From positions 4,045,569-4,109,568 of the forward strand of contig VUYV01000046.1 of the NCBI GenBank assembly GCA_008711295.1: 64,000 nt of DNA, written 5' to 3'. Of the stretch, positions 40,001 to 52,000 are shown in pieces (position 1 is the stretch's first letter; every line of letters begins with the position of its first letter). Made by a program: the position numbers and the translations under genes. The notes under the pieces were generated by a model. That model saw nothing but the letters and a program-made list of their open reading frames with translations. It was not told the DNA's origin and did not search any database. The DNA comes from Anarhynchus alexandrinus (taxonomy: Eukaryota > Chordata > Aves > Charadriiformes > Charadriidae).

Positions 40001-43000
40001 GAACCTGCTGTTTGAGTGGAACAAGAATTAATTTCATCCTTTTGTTAAAGGAATAGCTAATGCTTCATTCTTTGAACTTTCTTCTTTCTATTCAGGTGTT
40101 TCATTTTATATATACTTATATATGAATGACAGAATCACAGAATCACAGAATTTTCAGAGTTGGAAGGGACCTCTAGAGATCATCTAGTCCAACTCCCCTG
40201 CTAAAGCAGGATTGCCTAGAGCACATTACTCAGGACTGCATCCAGGCGGGTCTTGAAAATCTCCAGAGAAGGGGACTCCACAACCTCCCTGGNCTACATA
40301 GCTTTGTTATATCTTGATAATCCTCATAAGATGCCAACCCCCTTTTCCAGAGAAGGTAAGCTTTCCTTTTGTTCTTGAGGTCCAGCCAAAGCTCTCTATT
40401 TAGCCAGGCTGGTCTTCTTCCCCGTCGGCTCGTTTTTCGAGCCATGGGGATGGCCTTCTCCTGTGCTTCTAAGACTACCTGCTTGAAGTAAGACCAACCT
40501 TCCTGGGCGCCTTTGCCCTTCAAGACTGCCTCCCAAGGGACACTCTCAACCATGCTCCTGAACAGGCTAAAGTCTGCCCTTCGGAAGTCTAAGGTGGCAG
40601 TTCTGCTGGCTCCCCGCCTTGCTTCACCAAGAATTGAAAATTCTACCATTTCATGATCACTGAGCCCAAGACGACCTCCAGAATCTGTTAAAATATGTTG
40701 AGTATGTTGATTGTCTTTTGCTTTCTAGGCTTTCATGTCTCATTTCTTTTATTTTTATTACAAAATTTTTCCTCTGTCACAAAAGTATATTGTACTTTTT
40801 TCTCCTCAGCTTCTAATCAGGTGAATTGAAATTAGATCAGATTCTAATGTAATATCCAAGAAAAAGAAAATAAAAGGAACTTACAAAATTTCAGTTTTAC
40901 CTGAAGTTGTTAATTTCATTGTTTAATTCAAAGATATTTTCAAGTGCAACCTCTCTTAATTCCCTGTCCCCAGTATACGATAGAACAATCTTTAATTACA
41001 GGTTCTGCAATATTTTATCTTAGGATGGATGGCTGTTCATCTATTATTACACATTCAGTGTTTTGTTTTCTTTTTGTTATTCAGTATATGGTCCCTCATT
41101 TACTATTTGGTTTTCAGTATCAGACCAGAAAGCAAAAATACTTTTTCAAAGGTTTTTCTGTAGTACTTGTTAGTAGAATATGAAGATTTCACAAATATGT
41201 ATATAACTGTAACATATATGTGAATAAATACATAAATATGCAAATGTATATAATTTCAACTTTTGAAGATAATAGCATTCCCATTGTACACATAGGTTAG
41301 ATGAGTTACAGACAAAGAACCAATCAATAATGGGTGCTTGCTTTGATATACACGAGGCTTTGTGGTTTGTTGGTTTTGGGGTTTTTTTAGTGTATATTAG
41401 TATTTCTGTGGATTTTCGTTACCTTCAATGTTAACTATGTCTGCCTGGCATTAAGTTTTTCCTACCACTGTTCAGAAAATAAAGAGCACCCAGCTAAATA
41501 ATCTCAACTCAATCACATTTCAAAATATGCTTATTTGTGCCTCAACTAACTGTAAAGCTCTGAGGGATAGAGTCTGATCTTACTGCATTCAGTATAGCCC
41601 CTTCTCTCCTGCTTCTAATAGTGATTGAGAAGTGCACATGTAACGTAGTCTTTTATTCTGAGGGGGTGGCAGCATGCCCCAAAATATAAGCTGTAAAAGA
41701 TGTTTTCAAGGAAAAGATGTGCAGACATTTTAACATAGACTAACCAGTATCTTTTCCCCAGCCTCAGTTGTAGAACTGATTAAAGATCTTGGCTGAAGTT
41801 TTCAAAGGATGTCGTATGAGGCAGAAACAGAAAAATTAAAATTTCATTTTGACAAGTTACATTTTTTTTTAAGGTGGAAGTATTTGGATATAGGATCTCA
41901 TAATAGTAGGCATCAAGCACCATGAATAACCCTCAGAACTAGCGGTCCTGGAGTGTTTCTTAAGCAGATCTGTGGTGTAAGTACTGATGCCTTCTGGAAA
42001 TGTACCTATCATCTTACAAACATGAATTTAACAACAGAAACTAAAATAGTTGAAATAATAATTACAGAGCTTAATTTTTTTACACGTGTGTATTATAGAC
42101 AATGCACATTTTCATATGAAATTTTTTGTTCTTGCTTCTAGGAGCCACGAAAATTGTTCCTGTTGAGGCTGCTCCCCAAGAAAGTGAACCCACAACTCCA
42201 GAGGCAACAGTTCAAGACCCCTCACAACGAAGAGGATATCAAGAATATGCCATCCAGCAAACCCCATATGAACAGGCAATGAAATCAAGCAGGTAGTTTT
42301 GAAGTTCTTTACATTTGTGTTCATGCAAAATATGAACGAAATGCTTCCCTATCCTTTTTCATGATATTGAAATATCTTCTGAGCCTTTTAAATAAAGGAA
42401 CAGCTGAAAATAAACTGTACGACAATAAGTTGTAGAATTTTAAAAGTCTGTGGAGACCACCTTTTGAAAATAAATTAAAGTAACCATTTCTGTCCGTTAT
42501 GACTATCTAGGGAAATTTTGACAACATATGTCACCAAGTTTCAATATTGTAAATGTGACTGGTTTGGTTTCTTTTTAGGTTGGGTCCAACTCAACTGAAG
42601 ATTTTTACATGTGAATACTGTAACAAGGTGTTCAAATTTAAACACTCCCTCCAAGCGCATTTGAGGATTCATACAAATGAAAAACCTTACAAGTGTTCGT
42701 ACTGCAGTTATGCCAGTGCAATCAAAGCCAACCTTAATGTTCACTTGAGGAAACATACAGGGGAGAAGTTTAGCTGCGATTATTGTACGTTCACTTGTCT
42801 CAGCAAAGGCCATCTCAAAGTCCATATTGAAAGAGTTCATAAGAAAATTAAGCAGCATTGTCGCTTCTGCAAAAAGAAATACTCGGATGTTAAAAATTTG
42901 ATCAAGCATATCAAGGAAACGCATGACCTTCAGGATAAAAAGGTGAAGGATGTTTTTGATGAACTTCGCTTGATGACACGAGAGGGCAAAAGGCAGCTTC

Positions 43001-46000
43001 TTTATGACTGCCATATTTGTGAACGCAAATTCAAAAATGAACTCGATCGAGACCGTCACATGCTTGTTCATGGTGATGAAAGACCCTTTGCTTGTGAGCT
43101 CTGTGGTCACGGAGCCACTAAATACCAAGCCCTTGAGCTTCATGTTCGAAAGCACCCGTTTGTATACGTGTGTTCTGTGTGCCTGAAGAAATTTGTCAGT
43201 TCTGTCAGACTCCGTGCTCACATCAAAGATGTCCATGCAGATTTGCAGGAGACTTCTGTTTTTAACAATTCTATCAATCAGAGTTTCTGCCTGCTTGAGC
43301 CGGGCGGTGATATCCAGCCAGAAGCCCTTGGAGAACAGCTAGCACAAAGTGCAGCTGAATTGACTATCACGAGTACTGATGCTATTAACACACCACAGCC
43401 ATCTGCTTGTAAAGGTGAATCAACAGCTGCAGATGTAAACCATAATGGTCAACATAATGGTGACTTAAAAATTGATACGGTCCCTTTGTTAGAATTTGAA
43501 AATCCTCCAGTGGAGAATGTAACGGAGATGCTGTGTCAGACAACAGACATAGAAGTCCCAAACATTCAATCCTGTGCACCATCAGATTGCTTTTTGCTCA
43601 AAAATGGTACTTCTGGTTCTGATGAATTAAAAGTTTCTTCAGCAAATGAAGAGGAAGTTAATCACTGCAGTTCTGTAAATGAGCAGGGTGAAGAAATGCA
43701 GCTTTTGCTGTCTGAAGACAAAAGTTTAAATCCAAGTCAGAACAATGCAGTGAATGAGAACATTTCAGTCTCTGAAGAGAGAAATTGTTCTGTTCCTTCT
43801 AGTGAATCCGAAACAAGCAATCCGCCAATTCAAAATTCAACAGAAACCACAAACCCTTTGCCAGCACCAGAAGCTAATGCAGCCCTCAGTCCACAGGCAG
43901 CCTCTGCCAATGCAGTTACATCAGATGGCGGGAGTGGAGCTGCTGCCTTTATGCAGATCTTGGATAGCTTGCAGAAGAGACAAATGAACACAGAGTTGTG
44001 CGAGAGGATAAGGAAGGTTTATGGAGACTTAGAATGCGAATATTGTGGTAAGGAGCAGTGGGATTATGTTTGGTGTTTTTAAATCTTATGTAGTGGGCCA
44101 TCTTTTTCCTGCTCTTCTGGTTTATAGTGTTTGATCTATTTGTGTATCTTTGTAGCAGTATTAGTTTTGTAGTTCAGTACGGATTCAGGGGTCCAGCGAG
44201 ATTTACTTCGTGCTGTATAAATAGTGGGAAATGACTCAAATATCCTCAAAAAAACCCACTGGTGGAGTATAGTGTAGCAATGCTTTGCTCGGCTCAATTT
44301 TCTGTTGATGTGAAATTTGATAGAATTAGATGATTTCTGTCCACATGCCTCTCCCCACGTAATAACTTCACAGTGGTCAAGCACAGCAGACTTAGGCAAG
44401 TGATCAGCCTGTGTCAGTCCATGCTTTAAAGCTTAAGCTTCATTATCAGTTTAGTATAAAATTCAGAGTCTTTTTCATATAGTATGGGAGGATGTATGAC
44501 AATATACATTCCGTGCGATCGATACACATACTGGCATATTTTTGTGTACTTGCTGTAAACCAGTTCTTTTGAAATGAAAATTTTCGTTATGTAGTATGAC
44601 ATCAAGACTGTTCTGATTGTGATCGTTTTTTTGAATTTATGGAAGTGGGAAGAATACACCATTCCCATTTATTCTAAATGCAAAATTTTGTGTTTACATA
44701 ACTGGAAAGGAAACACTTGGGATTTATCTTGTAGCCTTCATTCTTGAGAAGGGAAAGGAATCAAAGTTTGGGGGAAAAAAAAAGGAGTTTTGAAACACCA
44801 TAACATTGTACATTAGGTGAATTGCTATGCACTTTTTCTTTTTGGTGCCATTATGTCAGAAAAGCGTTTAGGAAGGAATAACATGAAAGGAAGTAACAGA
44901 AAAGATTTTGACTGTCTCTTTTAGCGTACAGTTGCTTTCAGATCCTTTGTACAGGATAACAGATTTAGATGACTTTCTTATTAGGAAAAAGATCATTGAT
45001 ATGTATTAAAGTTGCCCTTGTTAGGCTGTTTCAGGACATAGGACATCTTTTTAGACAAAAGTGGGTTTTGTAAACATATTTTCAGTAGCAAAGCGTCTTT
45101 AGGACAAGTTTTCATTAAAGACAAAAGGGACAGGATTCAAACTGTGTTTTGCCCTGAAGGAAAATTGGGTATGTATTGGCATTTTCACTAACAATTGTTT
45201 AGAAATTACTTTCTTCGTCTCTCATTTTATTTTCAGGCAAGTTGTTTTGGTACCAAGTGCATTATGACATGCATGTTCGTACGCATACTCGAGAACATTT
45301 ATATTACTGCTCCCAGTGCAATTATTCTTCCATCACCAAAAACTGCCTTAAGCGTCACGTCATTCAGAAACACAGTAATATTTTGCTGAAATGCCCAACA
45401 GAACATTGCGACTACTCTACTCCAGATAAATACAAGCTCCAGGCACATCTTAAAGTTCACACGGAACTGGTAAGTAATGAACAGTTTGTCTAAATTCAGT
45501 GTCATCATCATAGTGTTTGGAATTGTGTGGCAATATTTGAAGACATAGGTAAGAGTTCTTATCCGAGTGCTCTCTGTGTACTTCTGTGCAGGGAATACAT
45601 GAGTGACAGCAACTAGATAATTGGTCTCTCTTGTAGTAGTTTCCAGGAGAGTATGTCTGTATCCATTTTTTTCCTTTATATTTACGAGTATTCTCAGACT
45701 TTTTGGGTTTTGAGAGAGTACAATGAGGTCTGGTACTATTGTTACTTTACATCATTCCGTGGACCTGAATTTCCTTCCTTCATAAATAGATGACTGTGGT
45801 AAAATGAAAATATGTTCCTCTCTTAATTACTATAGACAGAAGTTTTAAGTTGTTGAGAAGATTTTTTTTTTTCTCCAATAGCTCCAGCTACTTGCAGCCA
45901 ATCTCTTTGAACATGTATAATTTTCTGTTGTGGTTACACAGATGAAGAGATGACGTTTTAAAGGCTCCTGTCTTCCTCAGTGAGCCTTCCAGCTCTGAAT

Positions 46001-49000
46001 GCCATTGTGTTCAAAACAGGTCTGGTCTACTTCTTCAGCGTGCCCTGTTACATGTTTTCTTTGAGACCATGCGAAGGGCTGCATGCCTGATTGGAAGCCT
46101 TCTTTGTGCAAGCCACTGCTTTGTGATCTTGCTCTGATCCAACATTGTAACATGAATAATTTTTTGAGGAAGAATGTTTTCTACATCAACCCTGCTTGCA
46201 TTTGTTTCAAAAGTATGTTTTTAAAAACATATTATGATATTCAGAATAAGAAATATTTTAAAACTAAGGAATGAGATTTTTATTCTTCATTGTTAAGATG
46301 CTTTTTTAGAAGTGGAATTATTTACATGCTTAATCTTGCAAGAAGCAAGATTAAGAAAAAACAATTGTTTTCACATTACATATATATATATGATATTCAC
46401 ACATCAGTGTTGCCTTGCTTTTTCTTGTTGATGTTTGTTTTATTATTTTCCATGAGTACCCCAAATAGAGTAAGCTGTGGTAAGAAAAGGTCTGCGGGCC
46501 ATGGACTTCTTTTCCTGCCACATGGCAGGATTCTTTATGCTTGCAAGGTGTAAGTTGATCAGTGACATTCTAGACTTGTGTATACCCAAAGAGGTTACAA
46601 TGTGCATACGGTCACAAATAATATCAATACAGGTAAGTTCCTTCTTGTTCTCAGTTGCCCTCTAGAAAAGGGTGTTTGGCAAGAGCCTGCTCTCCCATAA
46701 TAATTAATTTATTTCAGTTTTGACTGTAGTTTTTTCTGAAGGCCATCTGGAGTGCTTATGTGGAACATATTACCTCATACGATTTTATATGAAGATACTG
46801 GTATTGAAGTACAGTTTAAGATTACATACAATGTTGGGCAAGCATGCTATTTGTAATTAAACTTTCTTGACTGATAGAGCCAGAAAATTGGCATGAACCA
46901 TGTCTTTGCAATTTGGGTTATTAATAATTTATGTGGTAAAATACTTCCAAAAGGTGATTTATCTTTTTCCTGAATTTATTCTTATTCCAGCAGAGAAGAT
47001 AAGGATGCCAGTTGTTTAATAGCAACACTCATTCTTCTGTCCTTTAAGAACAAGAAAATGTTCACATAGATGGACCTTTTTTCATTCTTTGTGCAACATT
47101 ATTATTTTCACTGTCATTGTCTTGTGAATAAGTTTACAGACCCTTGATAGAATGCACCACATAACGACACATTCCTCCTAATTACATGAGAAAGCACTAT
47201 CACAACTCACTTAAAATACTGTGATAAATATTGTTGTCACACTTCCTTTTACTAGTAAAATGTGATGGTTGAATTAAGGATTCATGTTGATTTTTCCCTG
47301 GATGTGGACAATTTCTGCATAGCTACTTAAAAAAGCTGTTAACAGACTGTGCCTATTGGTTTCATGTCATCTTCTGCAGACAGCGGGTAGGCTCTTGGCC
47401 AGTATTTCCAACAGCTAAAGTTCCTTTAAAGGTGTTTGTAACAGAACACTTCATCTCCTACTCTTGTTAAACATTACTCTTTTGTAACTGCAGGACAGAT
47501 TTAAAAAACAAAATAGATGACACAAAAGGGAAGACTTTTTTCCCTCCTTTCGTCCCCCAATTCTGTAGATATTTTAAACAGAATCTGAATCTGTCAAGAA
47601 ATGTGCAGAAAGCTAACATAATAGATGTTCTTTTAGGCTGCTTTTGAATTTATTATGATGTCCATGTGATGGCAAAAATCTTTGTAAATGATGTCTGAGA
47701 CTACTTAAGACAAAAAAGCCTAAAATTAGATATCCTATATTCTTATATAAGAACTTGTTTTTCAAGTGTGATGAATGTCTGACAGCTCCCACCAGGAAGA
47801 TCATTTTCATGATACTGAATAGAACTGAGAAAATACATTTCGGGGTTAAAAACAGTGTGACAGCGAGATCTTTCAGAATTATGCTTACTGATGCTTAACC
47901 TCAAATATATTTGAGTATTTAAATGGATTGAAAAAATCATGTATTAGAATTTACTCAGTAGCTAAACTTGGCAGTTCTGATATTGGCCTTTGCCCCCACT
48001 GCTTGGTGTATTTACTTAATGCATACCTCACTGAACAGGACCACTCATTCAAAAATACAGCACTTCAGCACAGTACTTGATGCACAGTTAAATGTGGAAA
48101 GCTACTTTAATGTTGATTTTAGTTTGCAAAATCAGTACTTAATAAATGTTAAACTTAAAGCTTCCCCAGAGATAGTTGATATCAAAATCTCAGTTGAGTT
48201 CATTGTATGAATGTGTGTCTTTCCTTACCTTGTTGCTGGCTGCTTTTCAACTGGATCCTTGTCTTATTTGGTGAACAGGATAAATGATGGTTAACGAAGA
48301 GCAGCTTACTGTTCATCAGTGTTACTCAGTGTATAGCCACTCATTTTATTCTCTATGTGTCATCCAATTCTTGCACTGAATTTGGGATTGTTTATTCCCT
48401 GGGGGATGGTCATGGGGACTGGGTATGCGCTGCCTGTTGCCTCAGTATTGGCTACACATCGTTGTTACAGGGAAGATTTTTACTTTTGAAGTCTGGGAAT
48501 TGAGGCTCAGCGTGTTTTAAAACCAAAATTTTGCATATATTCTCTGATTTTCAGTACCTGTCTTTTACCTCTAAGGCTTGTGTAGTGGCTTTTGACAATT
48601 CTTGTCATTTATGGAGCTCTTTAGAAGTTCAATCAATGACATGTGTGAATCACTTCAATGTGGTAGTACCTAGGAAAGGGGTGGGCAGTTTATAATGACT
48701 TTAGAGTAATTTATAGTTATGAATGAGCTAGTGGTAACACTAGGGAACAGTTACGGAACTAAACAATGCTGATGTAGGTACCAGAGTTTGTTTACAACCT
48801 CCAGTGGGTTTTACAATACTCCATATGCCAAGCAGATAAACATCATGGAGAGGTTTATGTCTGAAATAATTTTAAATCTATATACATAATTGATACTCGA
48901 AGATAAGCAGCTCTGTAAAACTGGAGCTCAGACACAGAACCACCTTGCTCTTAGGTGCCTATGTCTGCATTCACGTACATTTCTGGATGTAAATGATTCT

Positions 49001-52000
49001 TGTCTTTGGAAGGGTGCTTAGAAATTTTATTACGCTGCTGACCTTTCCTGTAATAGCGTAGTTAGAGCTTTCGGTAGGAAGTGAGACACTTGGGCTCTGA
49101 TTGCTTGTTTCCCTTTCCTGAGGAGTGTTCGTTTTCAGACTGTCACTGGTCTGGCGGAGATACCTTTACCTCTGGAGCAGATGCCCCTGTGTGCTCAAGA
49201 ATGCAAGGTACTGGAGAGGGAAGGAATTAACCAAAGAATCTATGGTCCAGTGGTCAGGCACTCGGTTAGAAAATGGGCTGTGTTCTTTGTCTTTGCTTCC
49301 ATAATGAGCGTCAACTAGCCATTCATTTTTACCAGTGGTTATTTCACAAAATAATATTTAAGCAATACCATATGCAGTTTCTTGTCATATTGTGAGCTGT
49401 GATTTCTGCTGCTTGCCAGACTTCATAAACATCTCTAACCATTTGCAAATTTTGGTGTAGGCTCCTTCACACGTGTGCATAACCACCTCCTGGGTACATC
49501 AGATCTGTTTACCTATGCTGCGTTTTAATAGGACATCAGCTAAATTCAGGAAGCTTTTGTGAACATGACAACTGTGGTGAAGATTCTGGGCATCTTCGCT
49601 CCTCAGAAGTGTAACTCGGGGACCTAATTCTTTTCCCATAGACATTGGAAATCAAATTTCTGTTGATCTGAGTAGGTGCAGGAGCAGGCTTTGGCTCTCT
49701 ATTCCTCTATGAAATCACACAGTCAAATGTTGTGTTAATTACATTGTGGGAACTTTTGCTGGAAATGCTCTCAGATTACCAGTATTCAGTAGAGCTTGGT
49801 TTTATTTCCTGCTCATAAAGTCATGTCACTGCTACTAAAAGGAGGGCAGTGGATTATTGATTTCTATAAAATATTTGTCTATTTTGGGCCTGAACACTTT
49901 TTATTATGGCTGTAGTCTTAATTTTACACTATTAATGAAATGGATAGCAAAGCAGTCAGGGGTTCACACAGTCTCTTTTGAAATTAGTGGTAGAATTGCC
50001 GTTTAGATCATGTAATATCTGATTATATGTATTCTATCTGTGTTCATAAGAGAAGGTATTTGTGTCATCAGAATGTCTCTTTACTGATGAGTGCAGTAGA
50101 GTAGCTGCTGATGTTTCTGATGTTTTGCAGTGTACTATATTTAGTACTATTTGATTTATTAAATAAACTTCACAGTGGTCTGTTGGTTTAAATGCTACAT
50201 ATACAGAAGCTTTTCATTTTTCTTCTCATGACTGTATACTAGTACACCTACCCCTTGAATTGTCTTGAAACGCATGCCTTAGAGAACAAAATTCTCTTCA
50301 GAGAGCTATAAATTGGTAATGCAATATAGCTGATACCTTCTTACCACAATTTTAATTCATTTATATAAAGAGAAGGACATTGTGATTCCTATGTAAGTGG
50401 CCTTATTTTATAATGAAACATAACATAAACAAGAAAATTCTGTGATAGTAATAGGTTATTTTTTCACTGAGTTTAAGAATATTTATGGAACTAATTTATT
50501 CCTGATTTGTGGAACGTCAGCAGTACTTTCAGTCAGAAATATATTTTGGAATTAGTTTAAGTTTCTTATATTTTCTCAAATTGGCTATTAGGGGGATTAA
50601 TCAAATCTCAGGAAGTGTGGAAGTGACTTTGAAATTTAAGTAGCTTATTGGACTAGGCAGCTGGTCTCTAACAAAGGTAGATCCGTCTCTCTTGATACTT
50701 TGCTTCTGTTTGCGTCCTTCAAAAATAACCCCTCAAAGGCATTTAAAAGGCAGGCACTCCGATAAGGTGTAGGATAAAGAACTTCTATTCTTACCACAGG
50801 AAAACTTGTATGCTGAGAATGTGATGAAGGTATTGCTACAACCTCAGTCTAAGTCCTTCAAAGTGTCTCTGTCATTGCCTATGACAAGGGCACTCTGACG
50901 AGCTAAAGTTGTTGTGGGGGAGACCTCCTCTGGGGCTCTGTGTTGTGACCTGGGTGCTCTGAAATACTTCATTTGCAACAGAGGATTTCTTGCAGGCTGG
51001 TTTTGAGAGGGATGGGATTACACTGAAGGACCAGCACTGTCACAAGCTCTCAGGGCAGCAACAGAACTACACTTAAACATTCAAAACTAATAACGTAAGC
51101 TCCAAAAGTCTGTAGCACTGACCCAGACAAACAACTGTGAAAGGTTCGGCTTCAGCTGGATGCTTTCTGTGAGAGACTGGAGCTTGACAGATACACCTTG
51201 AAAGCAATCGGTTTGTTACACTACGAAAGAGCCCCCTTTTGAAGATCATTTACTGCAGAACTTGTTATAGATGACTTTCTAACTGCTTGAAAAAGCTGTT
51301 TGGAGTATTTCGGTTTTGAAAAATTTTGTTACCATCATCATGTGGAAAGACATGTTCTTGGTGCCCATACTTTCATAGCTCTTCATGCATTTACTGATGA
51401 TTTTGATGTTTTCTCTCAGGCATAGGCTTATAGCTTTGCCTTCCTGAAGAGCGCTAGCAAGAATGTAAAGTTGTCAGAATTATAGCATTTGACTTAAAGT
51501 AGTGTGTCTGGAGTGGAGTGTTGGCTTTTGTGGGTTTTTTTCCTTATTTAAATATATGAAACAGCAAGGTGTATTTGTCCTAGTGTTCTGGGCACACTGA
51601 GAAATACTTACTACAATGAGTATTAAAGACCAGCAACATGTAACTGTACATTAAAAGTATACTTTTTTTTTTTCATTTATTGTATATTTTGAAACCAGTT
51701 ATGTAGCAAGTTTGAGGAACAGACTGAGATCTGTCAATAAACTTCATCTGGCCCCTCAACAGCCCCTAAATGATACTGTGTTGGTGTTTTTCTTATACAT
51801 GCCAAATTACGAATGTAATCATGCAACCCAGTCTTTGAAAAGGTGCAACCATTGCTATAGAGCTTTACTAGAATTAATCCACCAATTTTCATTTGAGCAA
51901 CTTGTTTATGTAGAAGTCCAAAATCATCAGTAGCAGGCTTAGAGATAATAGATTATATAATTTGAGAGCCCATAATGCTGCAAATTTAACAGCTCATTCT

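Larger units (their letters stand above)
31526..42141 (+). other. ZFAT intron 4 (10.6 kb)
   Basis: This phase-1 intron holds a plus-strand CR1 copy (about 34504-35305), a probable ancient CR1 relic (about 37490-37860) and a minus-strand CR1 with a suspicious internal junction (about 40129-40690). The intervals 31530-34500, 35310-37480, 37870-40120 and 40700-42140 showed no recognisable gene or repeat. Confidence 0.8.

Noticed and set aside
40230..40649. 139-codon minus-strand open frame with recognisable peptide
   Set aside because: It is a fragment of CR1 ORF2 joined to CR1 3' sequence through the N, not a host gene; reported as a mobile element.
42541..43236. 231-codon minus-strand open frame opposite exon 6
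   Set aside because: It is an antisense shadow of the zinc-finger coding sequence, where regular codon patterns leave the opposite strand open.
44048..44082. Read-through of exon 6 into intron 6 as an alternative C-terminus
   Set aside because: The frame stops after eleven extra codons, but the donor is strong (GTAAGG) and no nearby polyadenylation signal was seen, so a shortened isoform has no support.
45066..45090. TGTAAACAT, matching the start of the miR-30 family, which lies near ZFAT in human
   Set aside because: Only the first nine bases agree, the next bases differ, and no complementary arm for a precursor hairpin follows. In human the miR-30b/30d genes lie outside ZFAT, upstream.
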